Program-made: the position numbers and the translations under genes | Assembly (NCBI RefSeq): GCF_017874575.1 | Contig: NZ_JAGGLU010000001.1 | Span: forward strand, 124,001-188,000 | Direction of reading: 5' to 3' | DNA length: 64,000 nucleotides | DNA from: Lactobacillus colini | GTDB lineage: Bacteria > Bacillota > Bacilli > Lactobacillales > Lactobacillaceae | Notes under the pieces: generated by a model | Database searches by the model: none | Told to the model about the DNA's origin: nothing | Seen by the model: the letters and a program-made list of their open reading frames with translations, nothing else | Shown here: positions 1-10,138 of the stretch, in pieces | Numbering within the stretch: the stretch's first letter is position 1 | How the letters are laid out: every line of letters starts with the position of its first letter

Positions 1-1107
1 TTTAAGAAGCTTGAATCTTCAGATCAAATTAGAAAGAACCCAATCTTCTTTGGTCCATATAAGGTAAGTAAGGTTGTTCGTGGTCAATCAGTAACTTTTG
101 TACCAAACAAGTATTACTGGCGTGGTACTCCTAAATTGGATAAGATTACCTTCTCAGTAATTACTCCTAACTCAGCTACCCAAGCTATTAAGTCTAATAA
201 GTTTGATATTGCTGGTGTTATTAATTCACAATGGACTAACGTTAAAAGTGCTAAGAACGTTAATTTTGTTGCTAGTGTTCCTTTGTCTTATGGATACTTA
301 GGCTTTAAAGTTGGTAAGTGGGATGCTAAGGCTGGCAAGAACGTTATGAATCCTAATGCTAAGATGAGTAACAAGGCTCTTCGTCAGGCTATTGCTTATG
401 GTATGAATATTGCTCCTGTTGCTAAGCGTTACACTCATGGTCTTAGCTTCCAAGTACCTACTCTAATTCCTAAGCAATTCGGTGATTACTATGACTCATC
501 AATTAAGCCATATACCCAAAACTTAAAGAAGGCTAACAAGTTGTTGGACGATGCAGGTTACAAGAAGAAGGGTAAGTGGCGTGTACAACCTAATGGTAAG
601 CCATTAACTATCCATTTAGCTGCAATGACTGGTTCATCTATTCAAGAACCAATTATTCAAAACTACATCCAACAATGGAAGAAGTTAGGCTTGAATGTTA
701 AGTTAACTGGTGGTCGTCTAATTGAATTTAACTCATTCTATGATAAAGTTGAAAATGACTCTAAAGACGTTGATATGTTCTTAGGTGCTTGGTCACTTTC
801 ATCAGAACCATCACCAAATGACCTATACAGTGAGAAAGCCCCATTTAACTTCTCTCGCTTCGTAACTAAGAAGAATACTGAATTGTTACAAGAAATGGAC
901 TCTACTAAGGCATTCAATACTGATTACCGTGTCAAGAAGTTCCACGAATGGCAACAATACATGAAGGATGAAGCCTTTGTAGTACCAACAACTAATGCTT
1001 ACTCCGTAGTTGCTGTAAACAATAAGTTAACTGGTTACTCAACTAAGCCATCTAAATCAAATGGTAATGGTTTTCCTAACTGGTTCTACATTGGTTACGC
1101 AAAATAA
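1..1107 (+). CDS. oppA: Oligopeptide ABC transporter substrate-binding protein (5' truncated by window)
   Basis: This is the C-terminal part of an extracellular peptide-binding protein of the SBP_bac_5/OppA family, which delivers peptides to an Opp ABC permease. The frame is open from base 1 and ends at TAA 1105-1107, so at least 368 residues are visible and the signal peptide lies outside the window. Family-like stretches include the FFGPYKVSK region near the start and the LRQAIAYGMN region that typifies the second lobe. A rho-independent terminator follows. Whether it belongs to a full opp operon or is an orphan binding protein cannot be told here. Confidence 0.9.
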   Translation, partial: FKKLESSDQIRKNPIFFGPYKVSKVVRGQSVTFVPNKYYWRGTPKLDKITFSVITPNSATQAIKSNKFDIAGVINSQWTNVKSAKNVNFVASVPLSYGYLGFKVGKWDAKAGKNVMNPNAKMSNKALRQAIAYGMNIAPVAKRYTHGLSFQVPTLIPKQFGDYYDSSIKPYTQNLKKANKLLDDAGYKKKGKWRVQPNGKPLTIHLAAMTGSSIQEPIIQNYIQQWKKLGLNVKLTGGRLIEFNSFYDKVENDSKDVDMFLGAWSLSSEPSPNDLYSEKAPFNFSRFVTKKNTELLQEMDSTKAFNTDYRVKKFHEWQQYMKDEAFVVPTTNAYSVVAVNNKLTGYSTKPSKSNGNGFPNWFYIGYAK

Positions 1108-1130
1108 TTTAAATTTTATACTTTTTTTGA

Positions 1131-1156
1131 AAGCTGCCCTCTTAGGCGGCTTTTTT
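1131..1156 (+). terminator. Intrinsic terminator after oppA
   Basis: AGCTGCC pairs with GGCGGCT (one G-T wobble) around a CTCTTA loop and is followed by TTTTTT. It separates the peptide-binding gene from rnc. Confidence 0.8.
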
Positions 1157-1173
1157 CTAACTATAAAAATAGG

Positions 1174-1179
1174 TATAAT
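1174..1179 (+). promoter_or_regulatory. Possible -10 box of the rnc operon
   Basis: A perfect TATAAT lies 25 bp before the rnc start, downstream of the oppA terminator. No good -35 is seen 17 bp upstream (only a T-run), so this is a tentative promoter. Confidence 0.4.
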
Positions 1180-1204
1180 TAAGAAGTTAAAGAAAGGAGA
1201 ACAA

Positions 1205-1885
1205 ATGGTTACAGAATCTTTTAAAAAGAATCTTAAAGAAAAATATGGAGTTAGCTTTCATAATGAACAACTTTTAGAAAATGCTTTTACACATTCTTCT
1301 TATGCAAATGAAAATCCAGGTACAACCAATTATGAAAAATTAGAATTTTTAGGTGATGCTGTCTTAGAGCTGGCAGTATCAGATTATTTATACCGCCATT
1401 TTCCTAAATTACATGAAGGCGAATTAACACGTTTACGTTCTAATGTTGTTAGGACAGAAGGATTTTCTAAGTTTGCAATTGAATGTGGTTTTCCTGACCA
1501 AATTAATTTGGGTAAAGGAGAAGAAAAATCTGGTGCTCGCAGTCGTAAGACCTTACTTGAAGATGTATTTGAGGCCTTTAATGGGGCATTATTCTTAGAT
1601 AGTGGAATGCCTGCTGTGCAACATTTTTTACATTTGACAGTTTATCCAATGATTGCAGAAGGCGACTTCGATGATTCACGTGATTATAAGACGGAACTGC
1701 AAGAACGCTTGCAAGTCAATGGACCAGTTGATATTAAGTATGAAGTAATTGAGCAAGACGAAACTAAGCCGATGTTTACGGTTCAGTTATTTGTGAATGG
1801 TAGTGCCAAGACAACAGGCAAAGGTAGAAACAAGAAGACAGCGGAACAACAAGCTGCATCCCAAGAATTAAAAAATATTAAATAA
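1205..1885 (+). CDS. rnc: Ribonuclease III
   Basis: Endoribonuclease III cleaves double-stranded RNA and processes 30S rRNA precursors and structured mRNAs in the cytoplasm. The 226-residue protein has the RNase III signature NYEKLEFLGDAVL at residues 42-54. Metal-binding residues fit the E. coli spacing (E47, D51, D120, E123). A double-stranded RNA-binding domain runs from about residue 158 to the end. The start is ATG 1205, which has AGAAAGGAGA a few bases upstream; a longer in-frame extension begins inside oppA and is unlikely. smc starts 14 bp after the stop, so rnc, smc and ftsY look co-transcribed. Confidence 0.97.
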   Translation: MVTESFKKNLKEKYGVSFHNEQLLENAFTHSSYANENPGTTNYEKLEFLGDAVLELAVSDYLYRHFPKLHEGELTRLRSNVVRTEGFSKFAIECGFPDQINLGKGEEKSGARSRKTLLEDVFEAFNGALFLDSGMPAVQHFLHLTVYPMIAEGDFDDSRDYKTELQERLQVNGPVDIKYEVIEQDETKPMFTVQLFVNGSAKTTGKGRNKKTAEQQAASQELKNIK

Positions 1886-1899
1886 GAATAGGTGAGATT

Positions 1900-4800
1900 T
1901 TGCCTTTACAAGAACTTATAATTAACGGCTTTAAGTCATTTGCCGATAAAACAATTATCAAATTTGACTCTGGAATAACAGGAATAGTTGGTCCTAATGG
2001 TAGTGGTAAGAGTAACATCACCGAGGCAGTTAGGTGGGTGATGGGAGAGAGTTCAGCTAAGTCACTACGCGGCGAGAATATGAAGGACATAATCTTTGCT
2101 GGGAGTCAATTTCGTACGCCAATGAATCATGCTGAAGTTACATTAATATTTGATAATCATAAGCATGATTTGAATTTGGATAGTGATCAAGTTGCTGTTA
2201 CGCGCAAGATTTTGCGTAATGGAGACAGCCAGTATTTTATTAATAATAAGCAAGTAAGGCTACGTGATTTACGAAGTCTATTTGTAGATGCAGGAATGTC
2301 ACAGAATAGTTTGGCGATTATTTCTCAAGGCAAGGTAGATCAAATTCTTAATTCTCGTCCCCAAGATCGCCGGAGTATTTTTGAAGAAGCGGCTGGAGTA
2401 TTACACTTTAAAGAACAAAAGCAAACGGCACTTAAGCAACTGGAGAAGACTAATGACAATTTAATTCGAATTAACGACTTAGTTAAAGAATTATCTGATC
2501 GTGTTGAACCACTTGCCCAGCAAAGTTCTCTTGCTAAACAATATAAGTTTCAGAAGGCTCAACTAGATAAAAAAATGAAGCAGCTTTTAGCTATTCAGAT
2601 TTATCAACTAAACGAGCAAAAAGAAGCTTTAGAAACAGAGGCTAAAAAGAATAGTCGTATCCTGTCTAAGTTAGATAATGAAGTTAAAAAATCTCAAACT
2701 AACCTAGAAGAAAAACGAAATCAATCAGAGTTGTTACATAACCGCAAGGATCAAGCGCAGAAGGCTGTTTTGGAATTGACACAAGAAGTGGCTGCTTTGA
2801 ATACTAAAATTCAAATGCAAGAACAGACTTCAAAATACGATGCAGCAACTAAGAAAGAATATCAAGCTCAAAAACAAGAGCTTATAGGACGTGAGGAAGA
2901 ATTAAAGCAGCAATTAAAAGAAAGTAATTCTGATTTTGAGAAGACTAAGACTACCCTTGAAAAATTAAAGTCAGAGCTACATTCTCTTAATGAACGCTTG
3001 CAAGAAGATCCTGATCAGCTTAACCATGCCTTGGAGCAGACCCGAAGCGACTATATCCAAACCCTTCAAGATCAAACTAGTATTAACAATGAGATCGTTT
3101 ATACTCAAAATGAAATCACAAAATTAAAAAACAGTTCTAATGCTGATGAGTTACAACTAGAAGATGAATTAAATCGATCGACTAAACAGCTAAAGGACTT
3201 GAAGAGAGATGGTAGCGACTTAGAAGATAAGCGTGAAATCCTAAATAATAAATTAAGCAAGTTAACTGACGAATTAGAAAACAGCCAGACTGCGGCTAAT
3301 CGAATTAAGCAGACGATTAATAACTTAATTACACTATTGAATCGCCAGACAGCACAAGTTGAAGGTTTAAATCGCTTAAAAGAGCGACATGAGGGTTACT
3401 ACTATGGTGTTAAGTATGTTTTAAATCATGCAGCTGACTTCAGTGGGATTATTGGTGTAATCGGTGAATTAATTAGCTTTTCAAGTAAGTATCAAGCGGC
3501 AATGACTACTGCATTAGGAGCAGGAGTACAAGATTTAGTAGCAATTGACCGAACTAGTGCTAGGAATGCAATTTATAAATTAAAGCAAAGTGGTGGTGGT
3601 CGTGCGACCTTCCTACCATTAGATGGGTTACGCTATAATCCAATCCCAGAGTCGACCATTAACACCTTAAAATCAATCGAAGGCTTTTTAGGTGTGGCTA
3701 ATCAATTGATTACAACTAAGTCTAAAGTAGACATAAGTAATGCGATTAATTACTTGCTTGGAAGTGTAATTGTTGTTGATAACATGGATACGGCTCTTCA
3801 AGTCCAAAGTAAGATGGGGAAGTTTTATCGGATTGTGACACTTGATGGGGATGTTATCAATCCTGGTGGTTCAATGACAGGTGGCGCGCGTAATCAGCGG
3901 ACAAATTCTCCTTTAGCAACGAATACTGAAATTAATAAGTTAAATGCTGCAATCAAAGAAGAAAAATTAAGTCTAGCAGATAATAAGAAGGACTACGAAG
4001 CATGGACCAAAAAACTTGCTGACCAGCAAGATCGGCAAGCCAAGTTACAAGCTAGTTTGCAGACTATTTCAAGTAAGATTAGTGAATTAACTATGAGCTA
4101 TCGAAGTCAAGAACGCGAAGTTAGACGCCTTGAGGACCTCCACCAGCGTCAATTATTAACTAAGAAGCAGAAGGCTAATGAACTAGAAGCTTTAAAGCAA
4201 AAACTGGTTGAGCAGAAGTCTAAAAAGCAAGAATTAGCCACTAAAGCAACAAAGCAAAAGTCTAAAATGGATCAAATTAAGCAAGACTTGTCTAACTTAG
4301 ATATTGCCTATAACAAGGTTAAGGGACAAGTCAGTGACTTAAAGGCCAAGATTGCAGTTGCCAAAAACAAACTAGAAAATAGTTCCAATCAAAAGAATCA
4401 AACTCAACAGCAACTGCAATTAACTCAAGATCAGATTAATAACTTAACTACTAAGATAAATAATATAAATACTGATAGTACTGGTAACCAGGATAAGTCA
4501 ACTCTGAAGTCCAAGATTGCTCGACTAGAAGCCAATAAGTCTAAGCGTCAAGCAGAATTATCTGATATCAATGAAGAATTGGGTAAATTAGATGCCCAGA
4601 TTAATAACTTCGAATCAATCGCTTCACGTAACTATGACTTAAGAAAAGGAGCCGCCCAGCAGCAAGAAGACTATTCCGTCAAAAAAGCCCAGCTTTCTGA
4701 AAAGATTAATCATAATCTAACTCAACTAAGTGAAGATTATTCTTTAACTTATGAAGCAGCACTCAGCTTAACTAATGGCAAGCATGATAACGACAGCTTA

Positions 4801-5466
4801 GCCAGTCTTAAAAAGGCAGTTCATTTGCATAAGATGTCGATTGAAGATATTGGCCCCGTAAACTTAAAAGCGATTGAAGAGTATGATGAAGTTAAACAAC
4901 GTTATGACTTTTTGAATAATCAACAAAATGACTTGCTAAAGGCTCGAGAAGATATTCAAAAGTCTATGTTAAAGCTTGATACTGAAGTAGAAGGTCGTTT
5001 TGGCAGTACATTTAATAAGATCGCCAAGAGTTTTAGTGAAATCTTTCCAATTATGTTTGGTGGAGGTCATGCTAAATTAGTTTTAACTGAACCGGATAAT
5101 TTACTGGAAACAGGCGTCAAGATTGTAGCCCAGCCACCTGGTAAAAAACTCCAAAACTTATCATTACTTTCTGGCGGAGAAAGAGCTTTAACAGCGATTA
5201 CCTTGCTATTTGCTATGTTGCAGGTTAATCCAGTACCATTTTGTATTTTAGACGAAGTAGAGGCAGCCTTGGATGAGGCTAATGTAGTTAGATTTGCCAA
5301 ATTTTTAAATCGTTATGAATTTGCTACACAATTTATTGTAATTACACACCGTCGTGGTACTATGCAGAATGTCGATAACTTATATGGAGTAGTGATGCAG
5401 GAATCTGGTGTTTCACAAGTATTATCTGTATCATTGAAAGAATTAAGGAAAGAAGTGAATGATTAG
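1900..5466 (+). CDS. smc: Chromosome segregation protein SMC
   Basis: SMC ATPase organises and segregates the nucleoid together with ScpA and ScpB. The protein is 1188 residues, normal for bacterial SMC. It has a Walker A motif GPNGSGKS at 31-38, two long coiled-coil arms rich in K, E, Q and L, and a hinge around 500-660. The C-terminal ABC signature LLSGGE and Walker B ILDEVEAALD lie near residue 1090 onward. The start is TTG at 1900, preceded by AGGTGAG. The stop TAG shares one base with the GTG of ftsY, the usual tight coupling in lactobacilli. Confidence 0.98.
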   Translation: MPLQELIINGFKSFADKTIIKFDSGITGIVGPNGSGKSNITEAVRWVMGESSAKSLRGENMKDIIFAGSQFRTPMNHAEVTLIFDNHKHDLNLDSDQVAVTRKILRNGDSQYFINNKQVRLRDLRSLFVDAGMSQNSLAIISQGKVDQILNSRPQDRRSIFEEAAGVLHFKEQKQTALKQLEKTNDNLIRINDLVKELSDRVEPLAQQSSLAKQYKFQKAQLDKKMKQLLAIQIYQLNEQKEALETEAKKNSRILSKLDNEVKKSQTNLEEKRNQSELLHNRKDQAQKAVLELTQEVAALNTKIQMQEQTSKYDAATKKEYQAQKQELIGREEELKQQLKESNSDFEKTKTTLEKLKSELHSLNERLQEDPDQLNHALEQTRSDYIQTLQDQTSINNEIVYTQNEITKLKNSSNADELQLEDELNRSTKQLKDLKRDGSDLEDKREILNNKLSKLTDELENSQTAANRIKQTINNLITLLNRQTAQVEGLNRLKERHEGYYYGVKYVLNHAADFSGIIGVIGELISFSSKYQAAMTTALGAGVQDLVAIDRTSARNAIYKLKQSGGGRATFLPLDGLRYNPIPESTINTLKSIEGFLGVANQLITTKSKVDISNAINYLLGSVIVVDNMDTALQVQSKMGKFYRIVTLDGDVINPGGSMTGGARNQRTNSPLATNTEINKLNAAIKEEKLSLADNKKDYEAWTKKLADQQDRQAKLQASLQTISSKISELTMSYRSQEREVRRLEDLHQRQLLTKKQKANELEALKQKLVEQKSKKQELATKATKQKSKMDQIKQDLSNLDIAYNKVKGQVSDLKAKIAVAKNKLENSSNQKNQTQQQLQLTQDQINNLTTKINNINTDSTGNQDKSTLKSKIARLEANKSKRQAELSDINEELGKLDAQINNFESIASRNYDLRKGAAQQQEDYSVKKAQLSEKINHNLTQLSEDYSLTYEAALSLTNGKHDNDSLASLKKAVHLHKMSIEDIGPVNLKAIEEYDEVKQRYDFLNNQQNDLLKAREDIQKSMLKLDTEVEGRFGSTFNKIAKSFSEIFPIMFGGGHAKLVLTEPDNLLETGVKIVAQPPGKKLQNLSLLSGGERALTAITLLFAMLQVNPVPFCILDEVEAALDEANVVRFAKFLNRYEFATQFIVITHRRGTMQNVDNLYGVVMQESGVSQVLSVSLKELRKEVND

Positions 5467-6728
5467 TGGGATTATTTGATCGAATTAAAAAGTCTCTTTT
5501 TGGTAAAAAAGACGATGAAGAGCAATTATCAGCTCCTGAAACTAAAGTAACCAATGATGAAATATCTGAAGAAGCGGAAAAATCTACTGAGCAAGTAGCA
5601 ACTGATAAAAAAGAAGTAAGTAATGAAGAGGACAAGAAGTCAGTTGAATCAGAAGATACACAAGATGTTCCTGAAACATTTGAAACTGAATCTGAAGTCC
5701 AAGTTGAAGAGCAACCTCAGGAAGTAGATATAGATGAGAATAATGATGAAGATTCTAATTCTGAGACAAGTGATTCACATCTGCAAGAAACTGAAACTGA
5801 ACAAGAAAAGTATGACCGGGGTCTAAAAAAGACTAATAGCTCTTTTGGAGCTAAGCTAAATGCATTTTTTGCTAAGTTTAGAAGTGTTGATGAAGACTTC
5901 TTTGATGACTTGGAAGATTTATTAATTGAATCTGATGTTGGCTTTGAAACCGCTGAAGAACTAACTGATTCTCTACGTGATGAAGCTAAACTTCAAAACG
6001 CTAAAAGTCACGACGAGTTAAAACAAGTCATTGTTGAGAAACTAGTTGACATTTACGATAAAGGTGGTACCGGTAAGGATACAAGTCTAGCTTACGATCC
6101 TGATGCTAAGCCTAATGTGTACTTGTTTGTTGGTGTCAATGGTGCTGGTAAGACTACTACTATTGGCAAGTTAGCTAAACGCTTAAAAGATTCAGGTAAG
6201 TCGGTAATTATGGTGGCTGCTGATACATTCAGAGCTGGTGCGGTTGAGCAACTAGTAGAGTGGGGTAGACGAGATGAAGTTAGCGTAATTACTGGTAAGG
6301 AGAAGGCAGATCCCGCTTCCGTTGTCTTTGATGGTGTAAGCAAGGCCAAGCAAGAAGGAGTAGATTATGTCTTAGTTGATACTGCTGGTCGCTTGCAAAA
6401 TAAAGTTAACTTGATGAATGAGCTAGACAAGATTGAAAGAACTATTAAAAAGATCTTACCAGATCAGCCAAATGAAGTACTTTTAGTCTTAGATGGCTCA
6501 ACTGGTCAAAACGCCTTGTTGCAAGCTAAGGACTTCGATAAGACAACTAAGTTGACGGGATTAATTTTAACTAAGCTTGACGGCTCATCTAAAGGTGGGG
6601 TTGTTTTAGCGATTAGAAATGAAATGGACTTGCCAGTTAAACTAGTTGGTCTAGGTGAAAAGGTAGATGATCTAGCAGATTTTGATTCGGAAAAATTTGC
6701 AATTGGTCTTTTCCAAGGTTTGATTTAA
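5466..6728 (+). CDS. ftsY: Signal recognition particle receptor FtsY
   Basis: FtsY is the membrane-associated GTPase receptor that docks SRP-ribosome complexes at SecYEG. Residues 1 to about 115 form a highly acidic, low-complexity tail typical of the A domain. The NG domain follows, with the P-loop GVNGAGKTTT near residue 223, then DTFRAGA, DTAGR and TKLDG motifs. Start GTG 5466 overlaps the smc stop by one base. Length 420 aa suits the family. Its partner Ffh is encoded at 8620, in the same neighbourhood. Confidence 0.97.
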   Translation: MGLFDRIKKSLFGKKDDEEQLSAPETKVTNDEISEEAEKSTEQVATDKKEVSNEEDKKSVESEDTQDVPETFETESEVQVEEQPQEVDIDENNDEDSNSETSDSHLQETETEQEKYDRGLKKTNSSFGAKLNAFFAKFRSVDEDFFDDLEDLLIESDVGFETAEELTDSLRDEAKLQNAKSHDELKQVIVEKLVDIYDKGGTGKDTSLAYDPDAKPNVYLFVGVNGAGKTTTIGKLAKRLKDSGKSVIMVAADTFRAGAVEQLVEWGRRDEVSVITGKEKADPASVVFDGVSKAKQEGVDYVLVDTAGRLQNKVNLMNELDKIERTIKKILPDQPNEVLLVLDGSTGQNALLQAKDFDKTTKLTGLILTKLDGSSKGGVVLAIRNEMDLPVKLVGLGEKVDDLADFDSEKFAIGLFQGLI

Positions 6729-6771
6729 AATAAAGTTATGTAATTTTTATTAAGAAAACGAGGAATTTTTT

Positions 6772-8196
6772 ATGAAAGAGTATAGTGCTTGTACATCCAT
6801 CCTAGTTGGTAAAAAAGCTTCTATTGACGGCTCAACTATGATTGCACGTAATGATGATACTTTTAGACCAATTACACCACAAAAATTTATTATTGAACCA
6901 GCTGCACACGGCGAAAAAGGTAGAAAAATTAAATCTTGGCTAAACAAGTTTGAAATGGACTTACCTGAAGATGCTCAACGTGTACCAGCAGTTCCTAATG
7001 TTGATTATAAGCATCGCGGTTATTATGATGAGAGTGGTATCAATGAAAAGAATGTTGCCATGTCTTGTACCGAGTCAACATATGGTAACGAAAGAACTTT
7101 GGCATTTGATCCACTAGTAGAAGATGGTCTTGATGAAGATTGTATGCAAACAGTTGTCTTACCATATATTGATTCTGCTCGCGATGGTGTACGCCGTTTA
7201 GGTAGCTTGATTGCTAAATATGGTTCACCAGCAGGTAATTCTGTTTTATTCAGTGATAAAGATGAAGTATGGTATATGGAAATTGTTACCGGTCACCACT
7301 GGTTAGCTCAACGCATTCCTGACGATTGCTATGCCACTACTGGTAATCGTGTAGCAATCCAGCAAGTTAACTTTGATGATCCTGATAATTTTATGTGGAG
7401 CGAAGGTATTCAAGAATTCGTTGAAGAGCATCATTTGAATCCTGACCATGAAGGTTGGAACTTCCGTCATATTTTTGGTACTTTTACTGAACAAGATCGT
7501 CACTATAATACAAGTCGTCAATGGTATATTCAAAAATTATTTAACCCTGAAATTGAACAAGATCCAGAAGATCCGGATATTCCATTTATCCGTAAGGCAA
7601 GCAAGAAGATTGCTAAGGAAGATATTGAATTTGCTTTAGGATCACATTATCAAGATACACCATTTGATCCATTTGGTAAGGGGACAGAGGAAGAGAAGCA
7701 TCGCTATCGTCCAATCGGCTTGAACAGAACTCAGAATTCACATATTTTACAAATTAGAAGTGATGTTCCAGCTGAGATGGCTGCAATTATGTGGTTATGT
7801 ATTGGTGGTCCAACATTTACACCATATATTCCATTCTTTACTAATATGAATGAAACTGATCCTTCATTTAACAATACTTCTATGACTTATAATAGAAATG
7901 ATGCATGGTGGTATTACAAGTCACTTGCTGTTTTAGTAGAAAGCCACTATCCACAATTCGTTCAATTAGATACCACTTACTTGACTGAATTAAATAGATA
8001 TTATCGCGGTCGTGTTGAAGAAATTATAGCTGGTGCTAAGGGCTTAAGTGGAGAAGATTTGACCAATTACTTAACACAAGAAAACCAAAAGACTGTAGCA
8101 CATACTAAAGAAGACAGCGAAAAATTAATGGGACAAATGTTTACTGACGCTATTAATCTTTCTAAGTTGACTTTTAATATGGATGCTAATCTTTAA
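6772..8196 (+). CDS. C69 family dipeptidase (PepD-like)
   Basis: The 474-residue protein fits the U34/C69 dipeptidase family of lactobacilli, intracellular cysteine N-terminal-nucleophile hydrolases that split dipeptides from peptide uptake. The N-terminus has a conserved Cys at residue 7 (YSACTS), followed by the family-typical DGSTMIARNDD segment. A later CIGGP region and an aromatic WWYYKSLA stretch also fit. The start is ATG 6772 behind AACGAGGAA. It stands alone between the ftsY operon and a terminator, so it is probably monocistronic. Substrate preference cannot be read from sequence. Confidence 0.9.
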   Translation: MKEYSACTSILVGKKASIDGSTMIARNDDTFRPITPQKFIIEPAAHGEKGRKIKSWLNKFEMDLPEDAQRVPAVPNVDYKHRGYYDESGINEKNVAMSCTESTYGNERTLAFDPLVEDGLDEDCMQTVVLPYIDSARDGVRRLGSLIAKYGSPAGNSVLFSDKDEVWYMEIVTGHHWLAQRIPDDCYATTGNRVAIQQVNFDDPDNFMWSEGIQEFVEEHHLNPDHEGWNFRHIFGTFTEQDRHYNTSRQWYIQKLFNPEIEQDPEDPDIPFIRKASKKIAKEDIEFALGSHYQDTPFDPFGKGTEEEKHRYRPIGLNRTQNSHILQIRSDVPAEMAAIMWLCIGGPTFTPYIPFFTNMNETDPSFNNTSMTYNRNDAWWYYKSLAVLVESHYPQFVQLDTTYLTELNRYYRGRVEEIIAGAKGLSGEDLTNYLTQENQKTVAHTKEDSEKLMGQMFTDAINLSKLTFNMDANL

Positions 8197-8210
8197 TTAA
8201 AAATCGAAAT

Positions 8211-8240
8211 AAAGCAGCTCAAGGTAGCTGTTTTATTTTT
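8211..8240 (+). terminator. Intrinsic terminator after the dipeptidase gene
   Basis: AAAGCAGCT pairs with AGCTGTTTT around CAAGGT and runs into a T-rich tail. Confidence 0.8.
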
Positions 8241-8275
8241 TAACAATTTTGATATACTGATTATTGGTGAGTTAT

Positions 8276-8620
8276 ATGGATGAATTAGTAAAAAGTGAAA
8301 AATTAGGTGACTTGTATGCGTATTATGGGCCGCTTTTAACTAAAGGACAGCGCCAATATTTTGAGGATTATTATTATAATGATCTTTCTTTAGGAGAAAT
8401 TGCTGATAACCATCATGTCACTAGGCAAGCAGTTTATGATAATTTAAAGCGATCAAGTCGCGCACTTGAAAAATATGAGCAAAAACTGCATATGCAAAAA
8501 GATTATCAAGATTTAAGTAATCTTGCTTGGGATTTAGCTTGGGCAATTGATCATCGTCAATTAGATGAGGCTCATGATGAAGTAGGAGAACTATTGAAAA
8601 AATTAGGAGAAATGGAATAA
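8276..8620 (+). CDS. ylxM: YlxM/p13-like putative DNA-binding protein
   Basis: Small helix-turn-helix protein (114 aa) of the UPF0122/YlxM family, almost always encoded just upstream of ffh and thought to influence SRP gene expression. The HTH segment SLGEIADNHHVTRQAVYDNLKR resembles a sigma-70 region 4 fold. ATG 8276 was chosen because GGTGAG sits 4 bp upstream and the protein then begins as other YlxM proteins do; an in-frame TTG lies 12 bp earlier. The TAA overlaps the ffh ATG by one base. Confidence 0.9.
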   Translation: MDELVKSEKLGDLYAYYGPLLTKGQRQYFEDYYYNDLSLGEIADNHHVTRQAVYDNLKRSSRALEKYEQKLHMQKDYQDLSNLAWDLAWAIDHRQLDEAHDEVGELLKKLGEME

Positions 8621-10050
8621 TGGCTTTTGAAAATTTAAGTGAACGACTTCAAAAAGCGTTACGTAGCTTAACTGGCAAGGGAAAAATTTCCGAAGAAGAC
8701 ATTAATAAGGCTAGTCGTGAGATCAGATTAGCGCTTTTAGAAGCTGACGTTAATTTTAAAGTTGTAAAAGACTTTATTAAGCAGATCAAAAAAGACGCTT
8801 TAGGCAAAGAAGTCCAAGAAAGTTTAAACCCGGGTCAACAAATCATCAAAATAGTTGATGAAGAATTGACTAAGATGATGGGGGAAGAGTCTGTTTCTTT
8901 AAATAAGTCCCCACATATTCCAACAATTATTATGATGGTAGGTCTGCAAGGTACTGGTAAGACTACTACTGTAGGTAAGCTTGCTAATTATCTGATGAAA
9001 AAAGACAAGGCACGGCCTCTCTTAATTGCGGGTGATATTTATCGGCCTGCTGCTATTGACCAATTAAAGCAAATCGGTGACAATCTAAATGTACCTGTTT
9101 ATAGTGAATTAGATAATAAAGATGTTGCTGAGATCGTTAAGCACGGCTTGCAAGAAGCGGATAAAAATAAAAATGACTATGTCTTAATTGATACAGCCGG
9201 TCGACTAGAAATTGACGAGCAATTGATGGACGAGTTGAAACGAGTAACTGAAGTAGCTCACCCTGACAATACCTTGCTGGTAGTTGACGCAATGACTGGA
9301 CAAGCAGCTACTAAGGTTGCCGAAGGCTTTAATGCTGATCTTGATTTAACGGGTATTATTTTAACTAAGCTTGATGGTGATACTCGTGGTGGTGCGGCGC
9401 TTTCAATTCGTGCGGTGACTGGACTGCCAATTATCTTCACTGGACAAGGTGAGAAGTTAACTGACTTAGATAGCTTCTATCCAGACCGTATGGCGTCCAG
9501 AATCTTAGGTATGGGCGACATGTTGACTTTAATTGAAAAAGCTCAACAAGATTACGATACTAAAGAAGCCGAAAAGATGGCTGAGAAGATGCGTGAGAAC
9601 ACCTTCGACTTCAATGACTTTGTTGACCAGATGGAACAAGTTCAAAAGCTAGGTCCTATTGACCAATTGATCAAAATGATTCCGGGAATGGCAAATAATC
9701 CGGCCTTAAAAAATATCCAAATTCCCGATAATGAAATTGATCATATTAAGGCAATTGTTTATTCAATGACGCCAGAAGAGCGTGAGAATCCAGATATTTT
9801 GAATCCGTCACGTCGTCGTAGAATAGCTGCAGGTTCAGGGATGCCAATCGTTCAAGTTAATAGAATGATTAAACAATTCAAGCAATCTAAAGAAATGATG
9901 CAGAAGATGACTTCTGGAAATATGAAGGGACTAGAAAATCTACCCGGAATGGATTCACCAATGGCACGACGTGCAATGCGTTCAATGGGGAAAAAATTTA
10001 AGAAGAATAAGAAGAAACGTCTCAAGAAGCTGAAACGATTCCATTCATAA
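8620..10050 (+). CDS. ffh: Signal recognition particle protein Ffh
   Basis: Ffh is the SRP54 GTPase that binds 4.5S/scRNA and nascent signal sequences and hands them to FtsY. The NG domain has the P-loop GLQGTGKTTT near residue 108, DIYRPAA, DTAGR and TKLDGD. A methionine-rich M domain runs from about residue 300 to the basic C-terminus (KKFKKNKKKR). The length of 476 aa is normal. It is translationally coupled to ylxM by ATGA-type overlap. Confidence 0.98.
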   Translation: MAFENLSERLQKALRSLTGKGKISEEDINKASREIRLALLEADVNFKVVKDFIKQIKKDALGKEVQESLNPGQQIIKIVDEELTKMMGEESVSLNKSPHIPTIIMMVGLQGTGKTTTVGKLANYLMKKDKARPLLIAGDIYRPAAIDQLKQIGDNLNVPVYSELDNKDVAEIVKHGLQEADKNKNDYVLIDTAGRLEIDEQLMDELKRVTEVAHPDNTLLVVDAMTGQAATKVAEGFNADLDLTGIILTKLDGDTRGGAALSIRAVTGLPIIFTGQGEKLTDLDSFYPDRMASRILGMGDMLTLIEKAQQDYDTKEAEKMAEKMRENTFDFNDFVDQMEQVQKLGPIDQLIKMIPGMANNPALKNIQIPDNEIDHIKAIVYSMTPEERENPDILNPSRRRRIAAGSGMPIVQVNRMIKQFKQSKEMMQKMTSGNMKGLENLPGMDSPMARRAMRSMGKKFKKNKKKRLKKLKRFHS

Positions 10051-10076
10051 AAAATAAAGGTGTTAAGTAAAAATAC

Positions 10077-10105
10077 TTTACACTCCTTAAATGATGTGAT
10101 ATATT
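10077..10105 (+). promoter_or_regulatory. Promoter of rpsP
   Basis: TTTACA (10077-10082) and TATATT (10100-10105) are separated by exactly 17 bp, 34 bp before the rpsP start, with AGGAGGA as ribosome binding site. Confidence 0.75.
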
Positions 10106-10138
10106 ATTTAAGTCAAGAAATTTAGGAGGAATTTATTA

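Noticed and set aside
1061-1204. Upstream extension of rnc into the end of oppA
   Set aside because: The added residues span a terminator and promoter region; ATG 1205 has the ribosome binding site and gives normal RNase III length.
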